From Thiotrichaceae bacterium (GTDB lineage: Bacteria; Pseudomonadota; Gammaproteobacteria; Thiotrichales; Thiotrichaceae): 51,491 bases of DNA. Shown here in pieces: positions 8,205 through 15,828 of the stretch; the stretch's first letter is position 1, and each line of letters opens with the position of its first letter. A program made the translations under genes and the position numbers. Location: the NCBI GenBank assembly GCA_026989335.1, contig JALSJN010000063.1, positions 1 to 51,491 on the forward strand, written 5' to 3'. The notes beneath the pieces were generated by a model. The model was given only the letters and a program-made list of their open reading frames with translations. It made no database searches and was not told where the DNA came from.

Positions 8205-9620
8205 ATGCATAGAAGAGAGTTTTTAGTGTTTAGTTCAGTGGCGTCGTTATTATTCGTAACCGGTTGTGGGGGGAGTTCTTCTCGAAGTTCGGCAAACCCA
8301 ACGGTTAAAACATCGGCTTTACCGATACCGGGCCTTTTAAAACCCATTACAAAAAATGGCGTACAACATTATGATATGGACATAAAAGAGGCAAAGCACG
8401 CTTTTTTTGAAGGCAAACTTACGGACACTTTTGCCATTAATGACAGCACCTATTTAGGGCCTACTTTATTACTGCAACAGGGTGATCGCGTGTCAATTAA
8501 TTATAAAAATAACTTAAAAGAAACTATCACGATGCATGGACATGGAATGCATGTACCACCGACGATGGATGGTACGGCACATCAAGCGATTGCTCCCAGT
8601 CAGGCTTGGTCGCCACAATATACGGTGAATCAGAAAGCGTGTACCAACTGGTACCATCCTCACACGATGGAAAAAACAGCAGAGCAAGTTTACCAAGGAT
8701 TAGCCGGTCTTATTATTGTTGAGGATGATGAGAGCAGGGCTTTAGATTTACCAAAACGCTATGGTGTTGATGATATTCCTTTAGTGTTACAGGATCGATT
8801 TTTCACTGATGGTCAAATAGATTATAGCCCAACCATGCGAGAAATAATGCGTGGTTATGTGGGTGATACCTTCATCGCAAATGGTGCGATAGAACCGACA
8901 TTGGATGTGGAAGCAAAGGAAATTCGTTTTCGAATTTTAAATGGCTCAAATTCATCTATTTATGAACTTGGTTTTTCTGATGGTAGAGCTTTCAAACAAA
9001 TTGCGACTGATAATGGCTTTTTAGAACAAGCTGTTGAAATCACGCGCCTTAGGTTGTCTCCAGCCGAACGTGCGGAAATTGTTATTGATCTTAGTAGTGA
9101 TAAAAATAAGAGTCTAAGTTTTAATGATTACAAGCAGAATAAAACGTTCCTTAACATCAGTGTAAATAAAGATGCAACACAAATCACCCGACTACCCAAC
9201 AAACTGACTACCTTAGAAACGATTAATCCAATGGCTGCTGTGCGTACACGTCCTTTCGTGTTTACAGGAAGCAGAGGAAACTTTCAAATCAATGGTAAAA
9301 GTATGGACATGAAGCGTATCGATGAGCGGGTTGTTCTGGGAGAAACGGAAATATGGGAAGTCAAAAATAACATGATGATGGATCATAACTTTCATATCCA
9401 TGCGACTAACTTTCGTCTCATAGAAAGAAATGGAAATGCTGCCAATGTAGCTGAAAATGAAAAAGGATATAAAGATGTTGTATTTGTACCCGCAAATGAA
9501 AGCGTAAAACTGTTGATTAAAATGGTTGATTACACCAATGCTACGGTTCCTTATATGTACCACTGTCATTTTTTAGAGCATGAAGATAGAGGCATGATGG
9601 GACAGTTTGTTGTTGTTTAA
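8205..9620 (+). CDS. CueO-like multicopper oxidase, lipoprotein
   Basis: Intact 471-residue three-domain multicopper oxidase, probably a periplasmic cuprous oxidase. The N-terminus combines an RREFL Tat-like motif with a lipobox (FVTGC, Cys about 21). The first copper motif reads MHGHGMH rather than the usual HWHG, then WYHPHTM, DHNFHIH and HCHFLEHEDRGMMG. It is the best internal reference for what is missing from the neighbouring split gene. It lacks the long Met-rich insert. The leader at 8115-8204 is AG-rich, with AGAGATAGAGG repeated at 8125 and 8143. It probably belongs to one transcription unit with the genes on both sides. Confidence 0.9.
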   Translation: MHRREFLVFSSVASLLFVTGCGGSSSRSSANPTVKTSALPIPGLLKPITKNGVQHYDMDIKEAKHAFFEGKLTDTFAINDSTYLGPTLLLQQGDRVSINYKNNLKETITMHGHGMHVPPTMDGTAHQAIAPSQAWSPQYTVNQKACTNWYHPHTMEKTAEQVYQGLAGLIIVEDDESRALDLPKRYGVDDIPLVLQDRFFTDGQIDYSPTMREIMRGYVGDTFIANGAIEPTLDVEAKEIRFRILNGSNSSIYELGFSDGRAFKQIATDNGFLEQAVEITRLRLSPAERAEIVIDLSSDKNKSLSFNDYKQNKTFLNISVNKDATQITRLPNKLTTLETINPMAAVRTRPFVFTGSRGNFQINGKSMDMKRIDERVVLGETEIWEVKNNMMMDHNFHIHATNFRLIERNGNAANVAENEKGYKDVVFVPANESVKLLIKMVDYTNATVPYMYHCHFLEHEDRGMMGQFVVV

Positions 9621-9656
9621 CAGATTGAAATCTATAAGTTTAGGAGGGATTTAAAA

Positions 9657-10155
9657 ATGATAAAACTATTACTAATAGTAAGTTTAAGCAGTGTTTTTTT
9701 AATTGCCTGTGGCAGTGCCGACTCGGATGAAGTAAAAGCTGTGAACACAGAAGTAACTACAAAAGGCGTTAAAAAAAACTGTCACCCCTACGGAAAACGC
9801 TGGCGCAAAACGTTGGTATAGCACTGCCAAAAAAATTAACGGAAAACAGGTTTTTAACGAAAATTGCGCTTCTTGTCATGGCGATAAAGGCGAAGGTTTA
9901 GTAAAAGACTGGAAAAAGTCTGATGCAGAGGGGAAATTTCCAGCACCGCCATTAAATGGAACGGCACATGCATGACATCACTCTAAAGAACTGTTATTAC
10001 GCACCGTCAATAATGGGGGTATTGCCTTAGGAGGAAGCATGCCAGCGTTTAAAGATAAACTAACCGATAAAGAAAAAGAAGCTGTGGTCGCATATATTAC
10101 CAGCCTTTGGCCTGATAAAACCTACGCTATGTGGGCTAAGAGAAACTTAAAATAA
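9657..10155 (+). pseudogene. Cytochrome c lipoprotein, frameshift plus stop
   Basis: A good ribosome site (AGGAGG) precedes ATG 9657 and a lipoprotein signal (LIACGS). At a run of eight A (9771-9778) the frame shifts; with one A fewer it continues as KKTVTPTENAGAKRWYS, then a haem motif CASCHGDKGEG. At 9973-9975 a TGA stands where relatives have Trp (THAWHH). The rest (LLRTVNNGGIALGGSMPAFK, AVVAYITSLWPDKTYAMWAKR) is a normal cytochrome c C-terminus. The two independent lesions make this a pseudogene. It ends one base before the regulator gene. Confidence 0.85.
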
Positions 10156-10156
10156 A

Positions 10157-10813
10157 ATGCGAATTCTACTGGTTGAAGATGATGATCTGATAGGCTCAGC
10201 GGTTGAACGAGCTTTAAAAGATGATGGCCATGCTGTTGATTGGGTGCAAGATGGTGAAACAGCACTCTCATCACTTTATATTGAAGCTTATGCCTTGGTT
10301 TTACTGGATTTAGGTCTACCTATTAAAGATGGTTTAGAAGTCTTAGAAACCATGCGAAAAGCCAAGAAAATAATGCCTGTGATTATTTTAACAGCACGAG
10401 ATTCTATTGAAGACCGTATTAAAGGGTTGGACTTAGGTGCAGATGACTATTTAGTAAAACCCTTTTCAATTGATGAATTACATGCACGGATTCGTGCAGT
10501 GGTTAGGCGCAATCAAGGTGTTGCTGATCCTGTATTAAAAAGTTCACTATTACAACTGAATACAACAACTAAAGATGTCGAAGTAGGGGGTGAAGCCTTT
10601 TCACTTTCAGCAAAAGAATATGCCTTACTTCATGCTTTAATGGCTCATCCTGGGGCAATTTTATCTAAGCAGAGTTTGGAAGATGCACTGTATGGTTGGA
10701 ATGAAGAAGTCGCGAGTAATGCGGTTGAATTTATTATTCATGGTTTGAGAAAAAAACTTGGGAAAGATGCTATTAAAAATGTCAGAGGTATGGGCTGGTT
10801 GGTGACAAAGTGA
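10157..10813 (+). CDS. OmpR-family response regulator (PmrA/QseB/CopR-like)
   Basis: The 218-residue two-domain regulator has a receiver domain with EDD (7-9), phosphoacceptor Asp51 in LLDLGLP and Lys101 in LVKPF. A winged-helix C-terminal domain follows (SAKEYALLHALMAHPG, FIIHGLRKKLG, VRGMGWLV). The sequence is closest in style to the PmrA/QseB group, whose members bind direct half-sites with an 11-bp period. That period matches the CTAAG-N6-CTAAG boxes of this island. It is followed after 9 nt by its sensor kinase, so a copper-responsive role is likely but inferred from context. Confidence 0.9.
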   Translation: MRILLVEDDDLIGSAVERALKDDGHAVDWVQDGETALSSLYIEAYALVLLDLGLPIKDGLEVLETMRKAKKIMPVIILTARDSIEDRIKGLDLGADDYLVKPFSIDELHARIRAVVRRNQGVADPVLKSSLLQLNTTTKDVEVGGEAFSLSAKEYALLHALMAHPGAILSKQSLEDALYGWNEEVASNAVEFIIHGLRKKLGKDAIKNVRGMGWLVTK

Positions 10814-10822
10814 TAAAAATAA

Positions 10823-12136
10823 ATGATTAAAACATATTCACTTAAACGCGAATTAAATCGCTGGATAATTATCACTACATTAATATTTGTTTTACTGGCA
10901 GGAGCAATAGCGGGTTGGTTGGTGTTTAAGCAAGCACGCGAGCAACAAGACTTTACTTTATTAGAAATAGCGGCATTAATTAAGGAAGATTCACTAAAAG
11001 AGTCTAAATACTTACATCATGATATAAAAAAGAATACGGTAATCATTAATGAACTCGGGAAAATACAGCATATCCCAATTGTGCGGACCCAGACAGGAAA
11101 TGGTTTTCATACAATGCATCTTGATGGTAGCCAGTGGCGAGTACTAATCACTACACAACCTGAATCTCAGCGTCGATTCTCGATTGCACAACAAACAGAA
11201 CAACGTGATGAAATAGCCTTAAGCAGTAGTTTAAGCGTGTTGCTACCGATCGTAATTTTGATTGGATTAATGCTATTAATGATTAATTTGATTATTAATC
11301 GTCAGTTTAGGTCATTAGCAAAGCTAACTGATGAGCTCGAGCAGCAAGATGCTATAAAATTATTTACATTAAATGCTAAGAAAGTCCCAGAAGAAATAAG
11401 TCCTTTTGTTGACTCAATTAATAGCTTGTTATTACGTGTTTCAAAAACAGTCCAAAAACAGCAACGGTTTATCGCCGATGCTGCCCATGAGTTACGCACA
11501 CCCATAGCAGCTTTATCGGTACAAGTTGATAACCTTGAAAAAACGCTCGATCAAGTAGATAGGGATGCTCGGCAAAAGGACTTACAAAAGAGTCTGCTTA
11601 GACTACGCACTCTAGTTACACAGTTACTCAATTTAGCTCGTCTACAAAGCGAAGATAATACTAAAAAAACAGTAGTGGTCTTTAACGTATTAGTTTTTCA
11701 AGCCATTGAAAGTTTATATCCTCTAGCAGAAAAGGCCGAAATTGATATAGGTATTACCCAACAAGATGAAAACCTAAGAGTCTATGATCAGCAAGACCGC
11801 TTAGCCCAGCTTATTTTTAACGCAGTAGATAATGCTATTCATTACTCACCAAAAGGTGGTCGAATTGATATTAGCCTTGTACGTGAAAACTATAATGGTA
11901 ACGAAAGATTACTTTTTTGTATTGAGGATAACGGTATTGGTATACCTGAAAACGAGTTAAAACGGGTGATGCAACCCTTTTATCGGGTAAAAGAAAGCCA
12001 TCAGCCTGGCAATGGTTTAGGGCTTGCTATTAGCCAAGAAATTGCACAATTACTTGGTGGCTCAATCGAATTAAGTAATCGTCAAGCAGGTGGGCTTAAA
12101 TTTTGTTATCAACAAGCTTTGGTAAAAGTTAAGTAG
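10823..12136 (+). CDS. Sensor histidine kinase, partner of the regulator
   Basis: Membrane histidine kinase of 437 residues with transmembrane segments at about 14-36 and 138-158 and a short periplasmic sensor between them. The H-box FIADAAHELRTPIAAL carries His222. It is followed by an N-box (FNAVDNAIHYSP) and G-boxes DNGIGIP and GNGLGLAI. The sensor loop has three His (HLHHD...) but no CusS-type motif that I can recognise. The stop TAG uses the first base of the palindromic element that follows, so the original C-terminus may have been slightly different. Confidence 0.9.
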   Translation: MIKTYSLKRELNRWIIITTLIFVLLAGAIAGWLVFKQAREQQDFTLLEIAALIKEDSLKESKYLHHDIKKNTVIINELGKIQHIPIVRTQTGNGFHTMHLDGSQWRVLITTQPESQRRFSIAQQTEQRDEIALSSSLSVLLPIVILIGLMLLMINLIINRQFRSLAKLTDELEQQDAIKLFTLNAKKVPEEISPFVDSINSLLLRVSKTVQKQQRFIADAAHELRTPIAALSVQVDNLEKTLDQVDRDARQKDLQKSLLRLRTLVTQLLNLARLQSEDNTKKTVVVFNVLVFQAIESLYPLAEKAEIDIGITQQDENLRVYDQQDRLAQLIFNAVDNAIHYSPKGGRIDISLVRENYNGNERLLFCIEDNGIGIPENELKRVMQPFYRVKESHQPGNGLGLAISQEIAQLLGGSIELSNRQAGGLKFCYQQALVKVK

Positions 12137-12292
12137 AGACCTTTGCACGAATCAGATGATGAGCAAAAATGACTAAAATTTTACTGCTTTTCGTTGGGAA
12201 ATTGCTAAGAACGAGTTATTAGCTTCATTTTCCGCCTCAATCAGTAAAAATCTAGCCCAGTTTCTATTGCCACTGACTCGTGCAAAGGTCTC
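12136..12292 (+). mobile_element. Palindromic non-autonomous element, copy 1
   Basis: Terminal inverted repeats GAGACCTTTGCACGA (12136-12150) and TCGTGCAAAGGTCTC (12278-12292) bound about 157 bp with no coding capacity. The interior holds secondary similarity to copy 3 (CTGCTTTTCGTT, GTTATTAGCTTCATTTTC). Its first G completes the TAG stop of the kinase gene. No clear target duplication is seen. It looks like a MITE mobilised by a DDE transposase that is not in this window. Confidence 0.75.
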
Positions 12293-12331
12293 AGTCGTTA
12301 TTATCCTAATAAAAGGAATAATTTTTAGCTT

Positions 12332-12390
12332 CTAATTTTCAGCTAAGTTGATTAATTTAATATTCTTTCAACGCAAATATAAACAGCGTT
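12332..12390 (+). promoter_or_regulatory. Copper-island promoter box D and leader hairpin
   Basis: CTAAT-TTTCAG-CTAAG lies at 12332-12347, and a -10 hexamer TAATAT at 12358-12363. The predicted +1 falls on AACGC (12370), which pairs with GCGTT (12386-12390). Spacing is identical to the boxes at 15176 and 15742. Confidence 0.65.
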
Positions 12391-12419
12391 TAAAAACTAC
12401 TTATTAAAAGGATATAAAA

Positions 12420-12764
12420 ATGAAAACACTTACTCGTAAACCAGCAACTCTATTATCAACAGCTTTATTAACTTTATTTTTAAGTGGCATGCAACCCGCA
12501 ATGGCTGATGGTGATATGCCGCACAATAAAAAAGATATGAAAGAGATGATGAAAGAAAATATGAAAAAAGAGGGTGTGAAAAAAGAAGACCATCACAAAC
12601 TTAGTGAAAATTCAGAAAGTGATCCTCTGTTTGAAAAATTACCCGAAGGTCATTCTGATGATAAACATGATATTGGAAATTCTGAATATGGTGTGGCGAA
12701 TGAAGAACTCCCAAAATCAAATAATAAAGATGGGCATCATGATGTGAATAAAAAGGCAAGATAG
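12420..12764 (+). CDS. Small secreted Met/His-rich protein
   Basis: A signal peptide (LLSTALLTLFLSGMQPAMA) is followed by an 85-residue charged, low-complexity mature protein. It has a Met-rich start (KKDMKEMMKENMKK) and scattered His pairs (EDHHK, DKHD, DGHHD). There is no Cys and no recognised domain. The composition and the copper-type promoter directly upstream suggest a periplasmic copper-binding protein, which is inference. A strong terminator follows at 12872. Confidence 0.7.
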   Translation: MKTLTRKPATLLSTALLTLFLSGMQPAMADGDMPHNKKDMKEMMKENMKKEGVKKEDHHKLSENSESDPLFEKLPEGHSDDKHDIGNSEYGVANEELPKSNNKDGHHDVNKKAR

Positions 12765-12871
12765 CCTCATGAAGGCTTATTTAATCAGGTGATTTAAAAT
12801 TATTAATACCTATGTTGTATGAAGGAAGTACTTAATTAACCATAGTTTTAATATTTTGCACTGATATTTAT

Positions 12872-12900
12872 GAAAAAGCTGACTTTTTGTCAGCTTTTTC
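12872..12900 (+). terminator. Terminator after the Met/His-rich gene
   Basis: A perfect 12-bp stem GAAAAAGCTGAC/GTCAGCTTTTTC encloses a TTTTT loop, with a T-run inside each arm, so it could work in both directions. It separates the gene at 12420 from the cytochrome gene at 12982. The region 12901-12981 shows no box of the CTAAG type. Confidence 0.85.
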
Positions 12901-12981
12901 AATGTAAGCGCTAACTCCTTTACATGAGTAATGGGGGCTTAACGTTATTGATAAGTAATAATTCAATACAAGGAAAATAAT

Positions 12982-13440
12982 ATGAAGTTTAGTTCACTAG
13001 TTGGTTTGACTATAACGGGGGTACTTGCTGCCGTTCTGGTTGGATGGTTCGGGTTTTATAATGTATCTGCAAAAGATAAGCACTGGGAGATAACAAATAA
13101 AGTAATGGAGTTTGTACGTGAACGATCAATTGAAGTGAGAACAGATGATATTGTAGTACCTAAAAATCTAACTGATAAAAAAATGATTACTAAAGGTGCG
13201 AAAAACTACGATGCAATGTGTGCGCAATGTCACTTATCTCCTGTAAAACAACCTACGGAGTTAAGTCAGGGTTTATATCCTGAGCCTCCTGTTTTTCATG
13301 AAAATATACACGCAAGTCATGATCCTAAGAGTATGTTTTGGATAATAAAAAATGGAATCAAACTTACAGGTATGCCTGCCTGGGGAGACTTTCATACGGA
13401 GCAACAAATGTGGCAAATGGTTGCTTTTTTAAATAGCTAA
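12982..13440 (+). CDS. Membrane-anchored cytochrome c, frameshifted near its end
   Basis: An uncleaved N-terminal anchor (VGLTITGVLAAVLVGWFGFY) precedes a class I haem domain with MCAQCH and a likely axial Met in TGMPAWG. The region YPEPPVFHENIHASHDPKSMFWIIKNGIK is intact. The frame stops at 13438-13440 right after VAFLNS, yet the next frame continues with the sequence expected in relatives (ELSAEDYQGLVGEGGHTHKPG). A 1-nt gain or 2-nt loss near 13435 therefore cut off a His-containing tail. The haem domain itself is complete and may still function. Confidence 0.75.
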   Translation: MKFSSLVGLTITGVLAAVLVGWFGFYNVSAKDKHWEITNKVMEFVRERSIEVRTDDIVVPKNLTDKKMITKGAKNYDAMCAQCHLSPVKQPTELSQGLYPEPPVFHENIHASHDPKSMFWIIKNGIKLTGMPAWGDFHTEQQMWQMVAFLNS

Positions 13441-13597
13441 TGAACTATCGGCAGAAGATTATCAAGGCTTGGTGGGTGAGGGTGGACACACTCATAAGCC
13501 CGGGTATGAACACACATCGAATAAAAAAAATGCATCAATGAAAAAGATACCAACAGCTGATCCTTTGTATAAAGATTCTCATGCGCATATACACTAA
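13436..13597 (+). pseudogene. Out-of-frame C-terminal tail of the cytochrome at 12982
   Basis: This frame encodes ANELSAEDYQGLVGEGG, then a His-rich end (HTHKPGYEH ... DSHAHIH) with a stop at 13595-13597. It has no start or ribosome site of its own and directly continues the cytochrome. The His-rich end resembles the tail of the cytochrome at 3354, supporting a common copper-related use. Confidence 0.7.
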
Positions 13598-13614
13598 CTA
13601 AACTAATTAAGCTC

Positions 13615-13646
13615 CTAAGTTTGAGCTAAGTTTATGCTGGTAGTGT
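13615..13646 (+). promoter_or_regulatory. Copper-island promoter box F
   Basis: A perfect repeat CTAAG-TTTGAG-CTAAG lies at 13615-13630, with TAGTGT at 13641-13646, again 26 nt from the first half-site. More CTAAx words lie upstream (13594, 13598, 13603), off the 11-bp register. A palindromic element separates this promoter from the porin it would drive. Confidence 0.55.
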
Positions 13647-13668
13647 GCAGCGAATAAGCTATTAAGGA

Positions 13669-13823
13669 AGTCCTGATCAAGTCCGATTTTTTATACTGGC
13701 TAGAATCATCCTGATTTTCCACGAAGTTCGCGACAATAGAGCGACAATTCTCGTTCACTTCCATGAAAAATCAGAACAATTCTATCTCAGCCTAAAAGCA
13801 ACTGGACTTAATTAGGAGTTCAG
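13669..13823 (+). mobile_element. Hairpin element in the porin leader
   Basis: The two halves form a long imperfect inverted repeat. The ends TCCTGATCAAGTCC (13671) and GGACTTAATTAGGA (13804-13817) match at 12 of 14 positions, and inner blocks such as CTGATTTTCCA/CATGAAAAATCAG also pair. TAAGGA flanks both sides (13663-13668 and 13824-13829) and may be a 6-bp target duplication. No coding capacity. It is unlike the GAGACC family. Confidence 0.65.
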
Positions 13824-13873
13824 TAAGGAGACTTTTGTTTAATTAATTTAATACTTTTTAAAGGAGAATAAAA

Positions 13874-14953
13874 ATGAATATCAAAAATGTATTACAGGTT
13901 AGCACATTAGCTTTTGTGGCAGTTCCTATGCTATTTCCTATCTATGCCGCGACTGGATCAACACCTTTAACTTCAAATAAGGTGAATTTTACAGTTTCTG
14001 GCCAAGTCAGTCGTGCTTTAACCTTTGCAGATAATGGAACGGATTCTGATACATTATTTGTTGATAATACCAATAGTGGTTCCAGAGTTAGAATTGTTGG
14101 CAAAACAGATTTTGGGGCCAGTTCTGCGGGGGTTAATATTGAAACTCAGTTTGAAGACAACCTTTCTTATGCAACAGATATTGATGATAAAGATAATAAT
14201 AATGTTTTTACTTCAAGAAAGAGAGAGCTTTGGATTAAAGGCGGTTGGGGTAAAGTAACCTTAGGTAAAGGTGATGGTGCTGCAAATAATACCTCTGAAG
14301 TTGATAATTCAGGTACATGGATTGCTAATAATGTAGGTGATTTCTTGCATAGTGGTTTGAGCTTTGCAGATAATACGGGTAAGAAAATAGTTAAATTAGC
14401 AAACTCAATGACAAACTTTGATGGTTTTAGTCGTAATAATCGTTTACGTTATGATACCCCTAAAATAGGTCCTGTTAGTCTAGCCGTAAGTCAAACACAA
14501 AGAGGTTCTGAACTTGGTCTATTTTATAATCAACCCTTAGGTGTGGGTTCTAAACTATCTGGTGCGCTAGGGTATGTAAAAGAAAGTGACTCAGATTTAA
14601 AGCAATTGGGCCTATCTATCTCTTACTTGATGGCTAATGGCTTAAGCGTAACAGGTCATTATGGTATGCGTAACCCTGATAATACATCGGTAGATCCAAA
14701 AGGTATGTATGTGAAAGTCGCTAAAAAAATGGGCGGAGCAAAAAATCATATTATTTCAACAGCATACCATACAGTAAATGATGCGGTGTTAGCAGGGGAT
14801 AAAGCTAAAAGAGTTAATGTATCTTATGTATATCTGATTCCAAATCGTCGTATTGAAGTTTTTGGTGATGTACAAAAAGCTTCATTAGAACGTACAACAG
14901 GTAATTTAGAAGATTTAAGTTCTGTTTCTTTAGGCTCGCGAATCAAGTTTTAA
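13874..14953 (+). CDS. Gram-negative porin
   Basis: Outer-membrane trimeric general porin of 359 residues with an AAGGAG ribosome site and a signal peptide ending PIYAATG. The mature protein starts with the porin signature VNFTVSGQVSRALTF and has the typical SRVRIVGKTDFG and RELWIKGGWGKVTLGKGD strands. The constriction-loop region (VDNSGTWIANNVGDFLHSG) is present, and the chain ends in the C-terminal Phe (GSRIKF) required for barrel assembly. It sits downstream of box F. Copper-regulated porin expression is inferred from that placement. Confidence 0.88.
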   Translation: MNIKNVLQVSTLAFVAVPMLFPIYAATGSTPLTSNKVNFTVSGQVSRALTFADNGTDSDTLFVDNTNSGSRVRIVGKTDFGASSAGVNIETQFEDNLSYATDIDDKDNNNVFTSRKRELWIKGGWGKVTLGKGDGAANNTSEVDNSGTWIANNVGDFLHSGLSFADNTGKKIVKLANSMTNFDGFSRNNRLRYDTPKIGPVSLAVSQTQRGSELGLFYNQPLGVGSKLSGALGYVKESDSDLKQLGLSISYLMANGLSVTGHYGMRNPDNTSVDPKGMYVKVAKKMGGAKNHIISTAYHTVNDAVLAGDKAKRVNVSYVYLIPNRRIEVFGDVQKASLERTTGNLEDLSSVSLGSRIKF

Positions 14954-15104
14954 GAAACGGATGTTTATTTGTTTCTACGAGTTTGAAGTGCTTGCTTCGT
15001 GACACACACTATTAGGTAGATAAATTATTTTTTGATAAGGTTTTGACTCCTTTACAATTCGTTTATACCTTAGTCATTTTCTGCAAGTACTTCATTTTTA
15101 ATGC

Positions 15105-15131
15105 AAACCAGCTTTTAGCTGGTTTTTTTTT
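15105..15131 (+). terminator. Terminator after the porin
   Basis: AAACCAGC/GCTGGTTT with a TTTTA loop and a run of nine T. It is nearly repeated at 15684, where it opens the second copy of the tandem unit. The remainder of 14954-15104 has only a weak AGAAAC/GTTTCT hairpin. Confidence 0.88.
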
Positions 15132-15175
15132 GCGTATAAGCTGCAATAAAAAATAAATTTAATTTTTAATTCCAT

Positions 15176-15236
15176 CTAATTCTCAGCTAAGTTTTTTCTC
15201 CTATTATTACGTCAACGCTAAATAAACAAGAGCGTT
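15176..15236 (+). promoter_or_regulatory. Copper-island promoter box G and leader hairpin
   Basis: CTAAT-TCTCAG-CTAAG (15176-15191) is followed by a -10 TATTAT (15202-15207). At the predicted +1 starts a stem AACGCT (15214-15219)/AGCGTT (15231-15236). The second half-site overlaps the -35 position, as at promoters activated by PmrA-like regulators. Confidence 0.7.
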
Positions 15237-15278
15237 TGTCAAACAACTTTAAATTAAAAATAATTCAGGAGAATTACA

Positions 15279-15575
15279 ATGAAAAATCTAATTATTAAAA
15301 CGAGTCTTGCAGCACTGATCGTATTAACTGCCAATACTGCAATGGCATTCGAGCAAATAAGCTCAGAATATGGTACTGATAGTGCGTTTCTTAATGGTGG
15401 TATTGAGAAAAATGTAATACCTGTAGCTTCATACCGTGCTCATGCCGGCCATGAAATACAGTTTAGTGGTGGTGCAGAACGTTATAATGGTGGAAATACA
15501 GTATCTTATAGTGATACTGATCACCATAGTAATACTAATAACCCACTTTCTATCGATTTTATGAGCAAAAAATAA
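15279..15575 (+). CDS. Small secreted protein of unknown family, copy 1
   Basis: The 98-residue product has a clear signal peptide (MKNLIIKTSLAAL...NTAMA) and a mature part starting FEQISSEYGTDSAF. It has no Cys and no recognised domain. It contains YRAHAGHEIQFSGGAERYNGG, a His pair near the end (DTDHHS) and a basic end MSKK. Its near twin lies at 15829, and each copy has its own copper-type promoter and terminator. A periplasmic role in copper stress is inferred from the promoter. Some unrelated-looking short secreted families have this size, so no function is assigned. Confidence 0.8.
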   Translation: MKNLIIKTSLAALIVLTANTAMAFEQISSEYGTDSAFLNGGIEKNVIPVASYRAHAGHEIQFSGGAERYNGGNTVSYSDTDHHSNTNNPLSIDFMSKK

Positions 15576-15591
15576 TTACTATGATTATCTT

Positions 15592-15626
15592 AAAAAGCTG
15601 GAATGTATTCGTTACTCCAGCTTTTT
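15592..15626 (+). terminator. Terminator of the first duplicate gene
   Basis: AAAAAGCTGGA (15592-15602) pairs with TCCAGCTTTTT (15616-15626). A related hairpin, GCTGGAAT/ATTTCAGC, follows the second copy at 16151. Confidence 0.85.
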
Positions 15627-15683
15627 AAGAACCTATATTGAGTTCCATATGAAAATGTTCTAGATCTCAGTATTCTTAAATAC

Positions 15684-15710
15684 AACCAGCCTTATTGAGC
15701 TGGTTTTTTT
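15684..15710 (+). terminator. Second terminator, duplicate of the one at 15105
   Basis: AACCAGC (15684-15690)/GCTGGTT (15699-15705) runs into a T-tract ending at 15710. It marks the start of the second repeat unit of the tandem duplication. Confidence 0.85.
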
Positions 15711-15741
15711 ATGCATCAAAATAAATTTAAATTTTTAGACT

Positions 15742-15798
15742 CTAATTTCTAGCTAATTTTTTATCGGTACTATTACTTCAACGCAACACAAAAAGCGT
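15742..15798 (+). promoter_or_regulatory. Copper-island promoter box H and leader hairpin
   Basis: CTAAT-TTCTAG-CTAAT (15742-15757) with -10 TACTAT at 15768-15773. AACGC starts at 15780 at the predicted +1, and ACGC can pair with GCGT (15795-15798). The spacing equals that in boxes D and G. Confidence 0.65.
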
Positions 15799-15828
15799 CT
15801 TTAAATAACTTAAATCAGGAGATTGAAA

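Noticed and set aside
9771-9975. Programmed frameshifting at the A8 run in the cytochrome gene
   Set aside because: A second lesion, a TGA replacing Trp, lies downstream, so recoding at the A-run alone would not restore the protein; TGA is a normal stop in this window.
12136-12292. MITE hairpins as classical rho-independent terminators
   Set aside because: The stems lack a following T-tract; a terminator role is possible but not supported by the sequence.
12905-12930. Regulator box upstream of the cytochrome at 12982
   Set aside because: GTAAGCGCTAAC is present, but no second half-site occurs at 11 bp.
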